Source: Listeria fleischmannii subsp. fleischmannii LU2006-1
GTDB lineage: Bacteria; Bacillota; Bacilli; Lactobacillales; Listeriaceae
Assembly: GCF_000344175.1 (NCBI RefSeq)
Contig: NZ_ALWW01000023.1
Coordinates: forward strand, 1 to 44,045
DNA: 44,045 bases
Reading direction: 5' to 3'
Below, piece by piece: positions 17,066 to 25,467 of the stretch (within the stretch, counting starts at the first letter, position 1; each line of letters starts with the position of its first letter). Under the pieces are notes generated by a model that worked only from the letters and a program-made list of their open reading frames with translations, ran no database searches and was not told the DNA's origin. A program made the position numbers and the translations under genes.

Positions 17066-17755
17066 ATGGTTTTAGGAAAAGGGACCGAGGAAGCGCAGGA
17101 GCTTAGTCTTTCAGAAGTTTTATATGAGACGAACGCGACGAAACTTCCTTATTCGCGTTTACGCATTAAGCGCGGTGAAAACATACTTCTTGAAGGAGAA
17201 AATCATCCATATTTTTATATTATAGTTGACGGCGTAGCCACAATGAGCAAGAACACATGCAAAGAAAACAGCATTCTTTCTTTTTTGGGAAAAGGGGAAG
17301 GCATTGGATTTTTACATATCGAAAATGAGGCGGTTTCACCCGTTACATATACAGCCATTAGCGAAATAACCGTCCATCGCTTCCCGCGCGACTATGCGCG
17401 CCGTCGTTTTGCATCCCACACATCATTTTCTATTTTCACACAAATGAATCGCATCGTTTGGCCAATTTTAACGAGGGAATCTGAGGCGCATCTGCCCTCC
17501 GACCAAAAAGTGCTAGCGGGACTCATTCATATCGGCGACCAATTTGGCCGACTGGAAGAAGATGGCAGCTGTTTAATCCCCTATTTTTTTACACAAAAAA
17601 TTTTAGGAAGCTACTTAAATCTAGCCCGCGCTTACGTAGCAACTAATTTACGCAAATTAGAAGATGAAGGCATCCTAACATTATCGCCAAAACCTTGGCG
17701 GATCAATAATTTTCATACACATAAAACAAATTTACAACAGCTTTTTAATAATTAA
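17066..17755 (+). CDS. Crp/Fnr-family transcriptional regulator
   Basis: A 229-aa regulator with an N-terminal cyclic-nucleotide-type beta barrel (residues about 25-125: RGENILLEGENHPYFYIIVDGVA, FLGKGEGIGFLHIENEA) and a C-terminal winged helix (residues about 150-215: QKILGSYLNLARAYVATNLRKLEDEGIL). ATG 17066 is eight bases after AAAGGGG; a TATAAT lies at 17028-17033. It carries no cysteine cluster for iron-sulfur sensing. It follows bioY and ends in the duplicated terminator that holds the repeat element. Effector and targets are unknown. Confidence 0.88.
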   Translation: MVLGKGTEEAQELSLSEVLYETNATKLPYSRLRIKRGENILLEGENHPYFYIIVDGVATMSKNTCKENSILSFLGKGEGIGFLHIENEAVSPVTYTAISEITVHRFPRDYARRRFASHTSFSIFTQMNRIVWPILTRESEAHLPSDQKVLAGLIHIGDQFGRLEEDGSCLIPYFFTQKILGSYLNLARAYVATNLRKLEDEGILTLSPKPWRINNFHTHKTNLQQLFNN

Positions 17756-17757
17756 AA

Positions 17758-17993
17758 GAAGCCGTAGTGTCTAGCACTACGGCTTCTTAGCTTGTAGAAA
17801 ACTCAAAGCTTTCGCAAAACAAACCGCTCCTCGCCAAAATCGGACTGCTGATAAATGGTGAGATTCTAGGCAGGGCCGAGTACCGGAGCGGAGCGTACTC
17901 GAGTACGTGAGCACCGGAACGGAGGCACGAACGACGAAGATTGCCGTTTGTCAGCAGTCTGAGAAGCCGTAGCGTCTAGCACTACGGCTTCTT
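17758..17993. repeat. 31-bp terminator hairpin duplicated on both sides of an inserted element
   Basis: A 31-base segment containing a 12-bp-stem hairpin occurs at 17758-17788 and again at 17963-17993 with one mismatch (T/C at 17768/17973). Only the right copy has the T run (17992-17997) needed for termination. The 174 bases between them are the repeat element. The arrangement looks like a target-site duplication of a whole terminator. Confidence 0.85.
17789..17962 (+). mobile_element. Short structured intergenic repeat, copy 1
   Basis: 174 bases, non-coding, starting AGCTTGTAG and ending CAGCAGTCTGA; about 85-90 % identical by eye to 27204-27378. Inside are an inverted repeat (17841-17855 with 17947-17961), a smaller hairpin (CTCGCCA with TGGTGAG), a 14-bp palindrome at 17894-17907 and a direct repeat accggagcgga / accggaacgga around it. 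It encodes no protein, so it would be non-autonomous if mobile. The sequence is GC-richer than its surroundings. I do not recognise a named family. Confidence 0.7.
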
Positions 17994-17997
17994 TTTT
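17963..17997 (+). terminator. Rho-independent terminator of the Crp/Fnr gene
   Basis: A 12-bp stem (17963-17974 with 17980-17991) with a 5-base loop and T6 tail. It is the distal copy of the duplicated hairpin. Confidence 0.85.
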
Positions 17998-18070
17998 ATA
18001 TCAATGTCGAAAAAAATACGGAATATCTACAGTAAGTTCACTCGGATTTAATAAAAGCCAGCATTTTCTT

Positions 18071-18511
18071 TTAATAGAACGCTTCATCTGACACAACTAA
18101 AATCCCGTTCATCTGCAAATAAGCCGCTGTCACGCCAACACCTACTTTTAATTTACCAGAAAAAGAGCCGTCATAAATCTGGCACGCCCCACACGAAGGG
18201 CTTTTTTCTTTTAAAATAACTTCCGTAATCCCAAGTGCTACAAGTTCTTCTAACGTTTTACGCGCACCTTCTTGGTAGCTTTCTGTCACATCTTCACCGC
18301 TGCAATCGATTACTTTTGCCACACCTGACCAAACGTCCATCCCGTCTCCACCAACAATTTCAGCTGGATTTCTAGGCGTAGCGAGACCACCGAGCATCTC
18401 AGGACAAAGCGCAGTCGCCACGCCGCTCTGAACCATTTCCTTCAAAACCTTGTTTTCCTTATGTTGCCCGTCATATCGACAAGGAATTCCAGCTAAACAT
18501 GCACTTACCAT
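18071..18511 (-). CDS. DUF523 family protein
   Basis: A 146-aa protein of the DUF523 (YbbK-like) family. The motifs are SACLAGIPCRYDG at the N-terminus, ALCPEMLGGLATPR in the middle and KEKSPSCGACQIYDG near residue 108. The conserved cysteines and the KSPSCG motif suggest a metal or thiol centre, but the biochemical role is not established. ATG 18511 is the likelier start; an in-frame TTG at 18517 closer to the GGAGGGGAG box is possible. It is a single-gene unit between the repeat element and psuG. Confidence 0.85.
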   Translation of the reverse strand: MVSACLAGIPCRYDGQHKENKVLKEMVQSGVATALCPEMLGGLATPRNPAEIVGGDGMDVWSGVAKVIDCSGEDVTESYQEGARKTLEELVALGITEVILKEKSPSCGACQIYDGSFSGKLKVGVGVTAAYLQMNGILVVSDEAFY

Positions 18512-18550
18512 CTTCAAAGCGCTCCCCTCCTTTAACCCCTTTATTTTAAC

Positions 18551-18591
18551 AAAAAAAACGCCATGATTTCAGGTAGAGAAACCACAGCGTT
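18551..18591 (-). terminator. Terminator of psuK-psuG
   Basis: A 14-bp stem with three G-U pairs (18578-18591 with 18557-18570) and a 7-base loop, followed on the minus strand by eight T. Confidence 0.85.
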
Positions 18592-18595
18592 CACT

Positions 18596-19507
18596 TTACA
18601 TATTTTGATAAGCAACAGCAATTTGCGAGCCAATAAGCGCATTGTGCTTCACAAGCTCGATATTCGCTTCAAGGCTTTTGCCAGCCGTAAGTTCTTTCAC
18701 TTTGGCAAGCATAAATGGTGTAACATGTTTACCATGAATACCATTTTCATCCGCTTCTTTTAAAGCCGCTTGGATAACTGCGTTAATTTCTTCAGCAGGC
18801 ATCGCGTGTGCTTCTGGAATTGGATTTGCAATTACCGCGCCCCCGTCAATTTGCAGATCCCATTTCGCTTTTAGACTGCTTGCGATAATTTCAGGCTCAT
18901 CCGCGCGAATAGTTAGTTCAATTTCACTTGTACGTGTATAAAATGCCGGTAAAACGTCTGTTCCGTAACCAATTACAGGTACACCTTTTGTTTCTAAGTA
19001 TTCCATCGTTAAGCCTAAATCAAGAATCGATTTCGCTCCCGCGCAAATCACGGCCACATTAGTTTTCGCCAGTTCTTCAAGGTCAGCTGATACATCCATT
19101 GTTGTTTCAGCCCCGCGGTGAACACCACCAATTCCACCTGTTACAAAAATGGCAATTTCAGCAAGCTCCGCACAAATCATAGTAGCCGCAACTGTTGTTG
19201 CACCAAGTTGTTTCGTTGCAATTAAATAGCCAATATCACGACGAGAAACTTTCGCCACATCATCGCTTTTAGCAAAAAGTTCTAATTCTTCGCTGGAGAG
19301 ACCAATTTTAATTTGCCCATCCATAATCGCAATGGTTGCCGGAACCGCTCCGTTTTCACGAATAATCCCTTCAACTTCTTTCGCCATTTCGACGTTTTGC
19401 GGATAAGGCATTCCGTGCGAAATAATAGTAGATTCTAACGCCACAATAGGTTTCCCTGCTAATTTTGCTGCTTTTACTTCTTCTGAAAATGATAGATAAT
19501 TTTTCAT
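18596..19507 (-). CDS. psuG: Pseudouridine-5'-phosphate glycosidase
   Basis: A 303-aa PsuG (IndA family). It splits pseudouridine 5'-phosphate into uracil and ribose 5-phosphate using a catalytic lysine. Visible family blocks: [17 protein letters not shown] near residue 23, [26 protein letters not shown] near residue 124, and [12 protein letters not shown] around residue 155 with the probable Schiff-base lysine. ATG 19507 overlaps the psuK stop by four bases behind GGAGG. With the kinase upstream it makes a complete pseudouridine degradation pathway in the cytoplasm. Confidence 0.95.
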   Translation of the reverse strand: MKNYLSFSEEVKAAKLAGKPIVALESTIISHGMPYPQNVEMAKEVEGIIRENGAVPATIAIMDGQIKIGLSSEELELFAKSDDVAKVSRRDIGYLIATKQLGATTVAATMICAELAEIAIFVTGGIGGVHRGAETTMDVSADLEELAKTNVAVICAGAKSILDLGLTMEYLETKGVPVIGYGTDVLPAFYTRTSEIELTIRADEPEIIASSLKAKWDLQIDGGAVIANPIPEAHAMPAEEINAVIQAALKEADENGIHGKHVTPFMLAKVKELTAGKSLEANIELVKHNALIGSQIAVAYQNM

Positions 19508-20622
19508 TTGATTTCCTCCAAATCTTTTTGTAGTTCAGATGTCGATAAATTTTGTCGTACTGTAAACTCCGATAACAGCGTTTTATAGGCATTGACACTG
19601 CCCGCAAGAACCGTTTCACGAAGTGTCTTCCCTTCAAGCCAAGCATAAATAACAGCGGAACAAAACGCATCACCAGCACCTGTTACATCACGGATTTCAG
19701 CCGCCACAATCGCCGGTTCATGAATAATTCCCTCGTCGCGGTTTCCAGCCATCGCTCCGTGCTTACCGTTTGTGATTACCACATTTTGAATCCCCTCATC
19801 TAGCCATTTCTTTACAGCTAGACGCCAATCTTCATCACTCTCTATTTTCATATTAAAATGGGTTTCCGTTTCATCGCGATTGGCGATGAGCCAAGTGACT
19901 TGTTGCAGCTGTTCAGGAAGCCGTGCCATCTTAGGTGACGAAACGGGAACTAAAACGAGTGGCACCTGACTAGTTTCTGCAAAGTTCCCTAAATAAGCAA
20001 GCGTCTCCTTCGGGCAATTTAAATCCGCCACAATCGCACTAGAACGCGCTAGTAGGGATTCATTTTTGCGCAGTGCACCCGGCGTCAGATGTTCGTAAGC
20101 TTCCATATCTGCAAGGGCCACAAGTAAATCTCCATTTCCTTCCAAAACAGCGGTGTAAGAACCGGTAGAAATGCTCGGAAAAGCGGTGACATAATCTAGG
20201 TTCATATAAGTGTCACTTGCCTGAACAATTGCCTCCCAGTCTGCATCTGTACCGCATGCTGTTAGTAGCACTACTTCTTTTCCAAGTCTACCTAAGTTTT
20301 CAGCAATATTTCTTGCAACTCCACCGGCGCTTTGCGAGGATCTAACAGGATTTGATGTCCCTAACTGCGCTTTTTCCTTCATATAAAACTTGCGGTCCAC
20401 GTTTGCCCCGCCTACACAAATAATTTGCTTGGACTCGTTTAAAATATAGGCTTTTCCTAAAATCCGCCCTTTTCGTATTAAGCCAGAAATTAAATTAGCG
20501 ACCGTGGGCCTTGATAAATCTAAGATATCCGCAAGCTCTTGCTGTGAGATATAAGGATTTTTGCGAATAGAGTTAAAAATAATTTCTTCTTTTTCGTTCA
20601 TTTTCTGATTTTCGTTTTCCAC
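19504..20622 (-). CDS. psuK: HTH-pfkB fusion: pseudouridine kinase
   Basis: A 372-aa PfkB-family sugar kinase with an N-terminal winged helix-turn-helix (residues about 5-60: [27 protein letters not shown]). The kinase has [13 protein letters not shown], a [15 protein letters not shown] motif and the catalytic DVTGAGDAF near residue 310. It would phosphorylate pseudouridine to the substrate of PsuG. The start is GTG 20622, eight bases after GGAGG; the ATG at 20637 contains that box and is unlikely. The HTH suggests the kinase also regulates its own operon. A general ribokinase-like role is the alternative, but psuG coupling makes pseudouridine the best guess. Confidence 0.92.
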   Translation of the reverse strand: MENENQKMNEKEEIIFNSIRKNPYISQQELADILDLSRPTVANLISGLIRKGRILGKAYILNESKQIICVGGANVDRKFYMKEKAQLGTSNPVRSSQSAGGVARNIAENLGRLGKEVVLLTACGTDADWEAIVQASDTYMNLDYVTAFPSISTGSYTAVLEGNGDLLVALADMEAYEHLTPGALRKNESLLARSSAIVADLNCPKETLAYLGNFAETSQVPLVLVPVSSPKMARLPEQLQQVTWLIANRDETETHFNMKIESDEDWRLAVKKWLDEGIQNVVITNGKHGAMAGNRDEGIIHEPAIVAAEIRDVTGAGDAFCSAVIYAWLEGKTLRETVLAGSVNAYKTLLSEFTVRQNLSTSELQKDLEEIK

Positions 20623-20672
20623 GGAGAACACCTCCATTTCTAAACTTTTGTTTATTTTTTAAACACATGTTT

Positions 20673-20701
20673 ATAATAACAATAAAAGCGCTTTATTTCA
20701 A
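20673..20701 (-). promoter_or_regulatory. psuK-psuG promoter with a cre-like palindrome
   Basis: Minus-strand TTGAAA (20696-20701), 17 bases, TATTAT (20673-20678). The spacer holds the perfect palindrome AAAGCGCTTT, which has the core of a cre site but three mismatches to the full consensus. It could also bind the HTH of PsuK. Confidence 0.5.
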
Positions 20702-20747
20702 CAAAAAGAAAAAATTTTTTTGTTTTTTTTTCGTTTTCTGAAAACCA

Positions 20748-20775
20748 TTGCTATGATGGGCTTTAGAGTGATAAT
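20748..20775 (+). promoter_or_regulatory. Possible gbuABC promoter
   Basis: TTGCTA (20748-20753), a 16-base spacer and GATAAT (20770-20775), 130 bases before gbuA. A second possible -10 (TACAAT, 20835-20840) is closer. No convincing SigB promoter was seen, although gbu in Listeria is known to be osmotically controlled. Confidence 0.35.
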
Positions 20776-20906
20776 AAAAAGTTATCATCTTTCTATTTTC
20801 AAGTTAAAAGGGTGATTTTATCTTCAATCTTCGTTACAATGGTAAACGTTAGCTTTATTTTGTCTTGAAAAATAGAGCAAATAAATCACGAGGGGAGAAT
20901 TATGTT

Positions 20907-22100
20907 TTGAGTAAAATTGAAGTTAAGAATCTGACGAAGATTTTTGGTAAAAAAACTTCGAAGGCTTCGGCTCTTCTTAAAGAAGGCAAATCAAAAACAG
21001 AAATATTAAAAGAAACTGGTTCGACTATCGGTGTTAATCAAGCATCTTTTCAAGTCGAAGAAGGCGAAATTTTCGTTATTATGGGGCTTTCCGGTAGTGG
21101 TAAGTCTACACTTGTTCGCCTATTAAACCGTTTAATTGAGCCCACAAGTGGCGAAATTTGGCTTGATGGGAAAGATTTATCTAAGTTAGATAAAAAAGAG
21201 CTGCGCGGTGTTCGCAGAAAAAGCATGAGTATGGTATTTCAGAATTTTGGGCTGTTTCCCAATCGCACAATTCAGAATAACGTGGAATACGGCTTAGAAG
21301 TACAGAAAATTCCGAAAAATGAAAGGGCTGAAAAAGCAAAAGAAGCGCTTGATTTAGTCGGATTAGCCGGTTATGGCGAGCAGTATCCCGCGCAGCTTTC
21401 TGGTGGTATGCAGCAACGTGTTGGTTTAGCACGCGCGCTAGCGAACAATCCGGATATTTTGCTGATGGACGAGGCCTTCTCTGCCCTAGATCCGCTTAAT
21501 CGTAAAGATATGCAAGATCAACTACTCGACCTGCAGGATACGATGCAAAAAACGATAATTTTCATTACGCATGATTTAGATGAAGCTCTACGTATTGGTG
21601 ATCATATTATGATTATGCGTGATGGCTCTGTTGTTCAAACGGGGACACCAGAAGATATTTTAGCGCATCCAGCTAATAATTATGTAGAGAAATTTATAGA
21701 AGACGTTGACCGTTCGAAAGTTTATACGGCAAGTCATGTGATGATTCGACCAGAAATTGTTCATGTTGAAAAAGATGGGCCGCGCGTAGCTCTTCAAAGA
21801 ATGCGTGAAACTGGAACATCCAGTATTTATGTTGTTAAAAAAGGACGTGAACTTGTTGGCATTGCCCACGCTACAGATGTTTCGAAACTTGTGAAGGAAA
21901 ATATTTCTTCACTTGAATCAGCTATCCAAACAGACGTCCCAACAACTAGTCCGGATACACCATTAAGCGATTTAATGGACTTAATCTCAACAACATCCAT
22001 TCCAGTTGCAGTAACTGAAAATGGACGACTTAAAGGCATTATTATCCGCGGATCCGTACTGGCCGCACTTTCTGGAAATGAGGTGAACCTTGATGCCTAA
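20907..22100 (+). CDS. gbuA: Glycine betaine ABC transporter ATP-binding protein
   Basis: A 397-aa ATPase of the betaine/proline (QAT) importer family. Walker A GLSGSGKST near residue 60, signature LSGGMQQRVG, Walker B ILLMDEAFSALDP, H-loop FITHDLDEA. After residue about 275 there are two CBS domains (HVMIRPEIVHVEKDG..., TSIPVAVTENGRLKGI), which sense ionic strength in homologues such as OpuA. The start is TTG 20907, nine bases after GGGGAG; the nearby ATG at 20902 runs straight into a stop. First gene of gbuABC, driving osmoprotectant uptake under salt stress and, in Listeria, cold. Confidence 0.95.
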   Translation: MSKIEVKNLTKIFGKKTSKASALLKEGKSKTEILKETGSTIGVNQASFQVEEGEIFVIMGLSGSGKSTLVRLLNRLIEPTSGEIWLDGKDLSKLDKKELRGVRRKSMSMVFQNFGLFPNRTIQNNVEYGLEVQKIPKNERAEKAKEALDLVGLAGYGEQYPAQLSGGMQQRVGLARALANNPDILLMDEAFSALDPLNRKDMQDQLLDLQDTMQKTIIFITHDLDEALRIGDHIMIMRDGSVVQTGTPEDILAHPANNYVEKFIEDVDRSKVYTASHVMIRPEIVHVEKDGPRVALQRMRETGTSSIYVVKKGRELVGIAHATDVSKLVKENISSLESAIQTDVPTTSPDTPLSDLMDLISTTSIPVAVTENGRLKGIIIRGSVLAALSGNEVNLDA

Positions 22101-22944
22101 TATTCCTACAATCCCTCTTGCAAGCTGGATTGACAGTCTTGTTGATAGCTTGACACAATTTGAAGGATTTTTTAATGTTATTACAAATATTATTGGTAGT
22201 ATTGTAGATGCCTTTCAGTGGGTCTTCGATTTGCTACCACCTTATATCTTTATTATTTTAGTTTTAGCTCTAACGTATTTTCTTAATCGTAAAGGAAAAA
22301 AATGGGGTTTAATGGCTTTCGAATTAGTTGGCTTGCTGCTCATTTGGAACCTTGATTTTTGGCGCGATATGACCCAGACGCTAACCCTCGTTTTAACCAG
22401 TAGCTTGATTGCTCTTGTTATTGGTGTGCCTCTGGGGATTTGGATGTCTAAAAGTAATGTGGCAGATGCATTCTTTAAACCTGGGCTCGATTTTATGCAA
22501 ACGATGCCCGCCTTCGTTTACTTAATTCCTGCTGTTGCCTTTTTTGGAATCGGTATGGTTCCCGGAGTAGTAGCGTCCGTTATTTTCGCGATGCCCCCTA
22601 CTGTTCGGATGACAAACTTAGGAATTCGCCAAGTTTCTACTGAACTCGTAGAAGCCGCCGACTCATTCGGTTCAACAGGCTTCCAAAAACTGTTTAAAGT
22701 AGAACTTCCAATGGCCAAGTCCACTATGATGGCCGGCATTAATCAAAGTATTATGCTCGCTCTTTCCATGGTCGTTATCGCCTCCATGATTGGTGCAATG
22801 GGTCTAGGAACGCGTGTATACTTCGCTGTAGGACGTAATGATGCTGGAGGTGGTTTCGTTGCCGGAATCGCTATCGTCATCGTAGCCATCATTCTCGACC
22901 GCCTGACGCAAAGCTTTAATAAAAAATCAAAAATCGAAAACTAA
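22093..22944 (+). CDS. gbuB: Glycine betaine ABC transporter permease
   Basis: A 283-aa membrane protein with about seven hydrophobic segments. The permease domain carries the ATPase-contact loop LVEAADSFGSTGFQKLFKVELP near residue 195 and PAFVYLIPAVAFFGIGMVPG before it. ATG 22093 overlaps the end of gbuA by eight bases and follows GAGGTG. It forms the membrane channel of the Gbu importer. Confidence 0.95.
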   Translation: MPNIPTIPLASWIDSLVDSLTQFEGFFNVITNIIGSIVDAFQWVFDLLPPYIFIILVLALTYFLNRKGKKWGLMAFELVGLLLIWNLDFWRDMTQTLTLVLTSSLIALVIGVPLGIWMSKSNVADAFFKPGLDFMQTMPAFVYLIPAVAFFGIGMVPGVVASVIFAMPPTVRMTNLGIRQVSTELVEAADSFGSTGFQKLFKVELPMAKSTMMAGINQSIMLALSMVVIASMIGAMGLGTRVYFAVGRNDAGGGFVAGIAIVIVAIILDRLTQSFNKKSKIEN

Positions 22945-22956
22945 GGAGGACCTACT

Positions 22957-23853
22957 ATGTGGAAAAAATTAAGACTTATTAGCTTGCTTAGTATCGTCTC
23001 ACTCCTTTTAGTTTCTTGCGGGACTGAACTCGCGCCTTATGATGCGAAAAAACCCCTTGGCGAACAAATTAACTATACCATTACTGGGATTGATGCTGGT
23101 GCAGGTATTATGCTATCCACACAAAACGCCATTAAAGCGTATAAATTAGATGATTATAACTGGCAGCTACAAACAAGTTCCACTGCCGCCATGACATCCA
23201 CACTTGAAAAAGCAATTAAAGATAAGCGACCGATTGTCGTGACTGGCTGGACGCCACACTGGATGTTTACAAAATTCGACCTTAAATTTTTAGATGATCC
23301 TAAAAACGTGTACGGCGATGCTGAAGATATTCATACCATCGTGCGAAAAGGACTGAAAAAGGATATGCCTTCCGCGTATGCCGTTTTGGATAACTTTAAT
23401 TGGACACCAGAAGAAATGTCCAAAGTGATGCTTGAAGTAAATGACGGGGCCGACCCAGAAGAAGCTGCTAAAAAATGGGTGAAAAATAATCCAGATAAAG
23501 TAGCCGAATGGACAAAAGGCGTTCAAAAAGTGAATGGGGATAAAATCAAGTTAACCTATGTCGCCTGGGATTCAGAAATCGCCTCTACCAATGTTGTCGC
23601 AGAAGTTTTACGTAGCGTCGGTTACAAACCAACCATTCAAGCGATGGAAATTCAACCGATGTGGGCTTCCGTTGCAACAGGTGCAGCTGATGGCATGGTC
23701 GCCGCCTGGTTACCAAATACAGCTGGCGTTTACTATAAAGATTATAAATCCGACATCGAAGACTTAGGTATCAATTTAAAAGGCGCCAAAGTCGGTTTAG
23801 CCGTTCCCACGTATATGAAAAATATTAATTCTATTGAAGATCTAAAAAAATAA
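22957..23853 (+). CDS. gbuC: Glycine betaine-binding lipoprotein
   Basis: A 298-aa substrate-binding lipoprotein of the OpuAC family. Lipobox LVSC with Cys21; the start follows a strong AAGGAGG. The mature protein has the betaine-box tryptophans in VTGWTPHWMFTKFDLKFLDD and the second-lobe block YVAWDSEIASTNVVAEVL. It captures glycine betaine (and probably related quaternary ammonium compounds) outside the membrane. Last gene of the operon, followed by a strong terminator. Confidence 0.95.
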   Translation: MWKKLRLISLLSIVSLLLVSCGTELAPYDAKKPLGEQINYTITGIDAGAGIMLSTQNAIKAYKLDDYNWQLQTSSTAAMTSTLEKAIKDKRPIVVTGWTPHWMFTKFDLKFLDDPKNVYGDAEDIHTIVRKGLKKDMPSAYAVLDNFNWTPEEMSKVMLEVNDGADPEEAAKKWVKNNPDKVAEWTKGVQKVNGDKIKLTYVAWDSEIASTNVVAEVLRSVGYKPTIQAMEIQPMWASVATGAADGMVAAWLPNTAGVYYKDYKSDIEDLGINLKGAKVGLAVPTYMKNINSIEDLKK

Positions 23854-23856
23854 ACG

Positions 23857-23896
23857 AAAAAAGCATTTTCTCTTTGGCGGAAAATGCTTTTTTCAC
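23857..23896 (+). terminator. Terminator of gbuABC
   Basis: A 14-bp A/T-ended stem (23857-23870 with 23880-23893) and a 9-base loop, with T's contained in and after the right arm. Confidence 0.88.
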
Positions 23897-23937
23897 TTTA
23901 AATTTCACGAATTTGTCAAATTAGACTGGCGAATTAG

Positions 23938-23977
23938 TTTATTTTGAAGTATGTTTAAAATAAAACTATGATATACT
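23938..23977 (+). promoter_or_regulatory. Inverted repeat and -10 upstream of the Crp-like pair
   Basis: TTTATTTT (23938-23945) and AAAATAAA (23957-23964) form a perfect 8-bp inverted repeat with 11 bases between. It occupies the -35 zone of a good -10, TATACT (23972-23977). There is no consensus -35, so activation or autoregulation by a dimeric regulator is plausible. A/T-rich chance symmetry is possible. Confidence 0.4.
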
Positions 23978-24054
23978 CACACAAAACAGATAGCAAAAGC
24001 CGCCATGTAGCCGTTTCGTATCCAATTTATATTGTAAAGTTAGGGGATATTTTT

Positions 24055-24756
24055 ATGAATCAAATTGACCATTTCCTCACTTCTGATGCCGAACTAGCCA
24101 AAACACATGTACAAAGATTAAAATTTTCACCCAAAGAAACCATTTATACGAATGAAAAAGTGCATCTTCGAAATAATTTCGTTTTAATTAAAAACGGTAT
24201 TGTTTCCCTTGAGCTTTATCATAAAGGAAAGTGGCAATTCACAACATTTTTAACACCAGGCGATTGTGCTGGGATAGATAATTTTTTAACACCTAATAGA
24301 ACCAATTATAATCCTACCAAATTCAGACTTACAGGGGCGATAAATGGTGAAATTATTATTGTTGAAAAAGACTATTTTCTCAACCATTTTTATGCCAATC
24401 CCAAATTATTTACAATCATTTTAGAAAAGTTAGCTCTTCATTACATGTATACTTCCTATAACTCCCACGAAAAAAATGCAAGGCTATGTCAACGGATGGC
24501 AGATGTTACTTTAGAATTCATCGCCCTATCTGATTTCCAAGTTAATGAAAATACGGTTATTTTTCCGTACCCAATCTCAGCCAAAATGTTTAGCACCTAT
24601 TTAAAAGCACCTCTTTCGGCTGTATCAGAAGTTTTACGTATCTGGGAAGAAAAAAACATCTTAATTTGCACCTCAGATAATCTTCTCATTACCGATTACA
24701 AAAAGTTACTCAGTTTTTCAAAAATGACATATTTAATAGATGAGGTGCTAGTATGA
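24055..24756 (+). CDS. Crp/PrfA-like transcriptional regulator A
   Basis: A 233-aa protein with a divergent Crp/Fnr layout: N-terminal beta-roll (residues about 20-125, with LRNNFVLIKNGIVSLELYHKGKWQF and FLTPGDCAGIDNFL) and C-terminal winged helix (residues about 150-220, KMFSTYLKAPLSAVSEVLRIWEEKNI). ATG 24055 follows AGGGG; the longer open frame has no ribosome site. It overlaps its paralogue by four bases (ATGA), so the pair is co-translated. Both converge on the LPMO gene. No cAMP-binding arginine pattern was identified. Ligand and targets are unknown. Confidence 0.82.
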   Translation: MNQIDHFLTSDAELAKTHVQRLKFSPKETIYTNEKVHLRNNFVLIKNGIVSLELYHKGKWQFTTFLTPGDCAGIDNFLTPNRTNYNPTKFRLTGAINGEIIIVEKDYFLNHFYANPKLFTIILEKLALHYMYTSYNSHEKNARLCQRMADVTLEFIALSDFQVNENTVIFPYPISAKMFSTYLKAPLSAVSEVLRIWEEKNILICTSDNLLITDYKKLLSFSKMTYLIDEVLV

Positions 24757-25421
24757 ATCAACCTATCAACATTTATTCTGCCCTAAATGAGGCAGGTTTA
24801 CTTCAACAGTCTAAAGAACTCCCATTTAATGACAATACTATTATTATGAAAGATTACGTTTTTAAAGATTCCCTTTTATTTTTGTCTCAAGGTATCGCGA
24901 AAATAGAGATTAAGAGAAATCAGGCTTGGGAATTTGAAACGCTTGTCGCAAATGATACTATCTTGGGACTTGAACATTGTTTCCTCCCCCATAAATATGC
25001 AGATAAAATGGAATATCGCATGACTTCTTTAACCAAAGGAACTGCCTTTATAATCCCAAAACAACAACTCATGTCCTACCTTTATGCTCATCCTTTAGTT
25101 TTTCATCAACTTATTGAAGACTTAACGATACGCTATAAATTTCTTACTTTTAACCAACAAGAAAAAAAAGCTCCATTAAAACAGCGAATTATTGATTTGC
25201 TTATGGAGTTCGTCATTTTAACCCATCAAGAGGAGGAGGGAGAATATCTAAAAATCCCATTTTTCACTGAAGAATTTATTACAACCTCTTTGAAATGCTC
25301 CACTCATCATATCAAACACATTTTAGCAAGCCTGACAGAACAGCGCATTATATGTATCACGGATAATCAGGAGCTCATCATCCATTATCCTCATTTAAAA
25401 AAATTTTCCTCTATTGTTTAA
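24753..25421 (+). CDS. Crp/PrfA-like transcriptional regulator B
   Basis: A 222-aa paralogue of the preceding gene, with the same layout: LFLSQGIAKIEIKRNQAWEFETL and ANDTILGLEHCFLP in the beta-roll, then KQRIIDLLMEFVILTHQ before a degenerate winged helix (FTEEFITTSLKCSTHHIKHILASLTEQRIICI). The two proteins align in length and in shared segments such as YAHPLVFHQLIEDLTIRY versus YANPKLFTIILEKLALHY. A tandem, translationally coupled pair may form a heterodimer (inference). Confidence 0.82.
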   Translation: MNQPINIYSALNEAGLLQQSKELPFNDNTIIMKDYVFKDSLLFLSQGIAKIEIKRNQAWEFETLVANDTILGLEHCFLPHKYADKMEYRMTSLTKGTAFIIPKQQLMSYLYAHPLVFHQLIEDLTIRYKFLTFNQQEKKAPLKQRIIDLLMEFVILTHQEEEGEYLKIPFFTEEFITTSLKCSTHHIKHILASLTEQRIICITDNQELIIHYPHLKKFSSIV

Positions 25422-25424
25422 TGA

Positions 25425-25466
25425 AAAATACCCTAAACAATCTCACATGACTGTTTAGGGTATTTT
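25425..25466. terminator. Bidirectional terminator
   Basis: A 15-bp perfect stem (25425-25439 with 25452-25466) with a 12-base loop and A/T-rich ends. It separates the Crp-like pair from the convergent LPMO gene. Confidence 0.9.
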
Positions 25467-25467
25467 A

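Noticed and set aside
20702-20906. Riboswitch or SigB promoter before gbuA
   Set aside because: The leader is A/T-rich without a recognised aptamer. I could not find a GTTT/GGGWAT pair with correct spacing, so no SigB site is claimed.
24055-25421. Calling the tandem regulators prfA
   Set aside because: They resemble the Crp/PrfA fold in layout, but no PrfA-specific sequence was recognised and no virulence genes are in the window.
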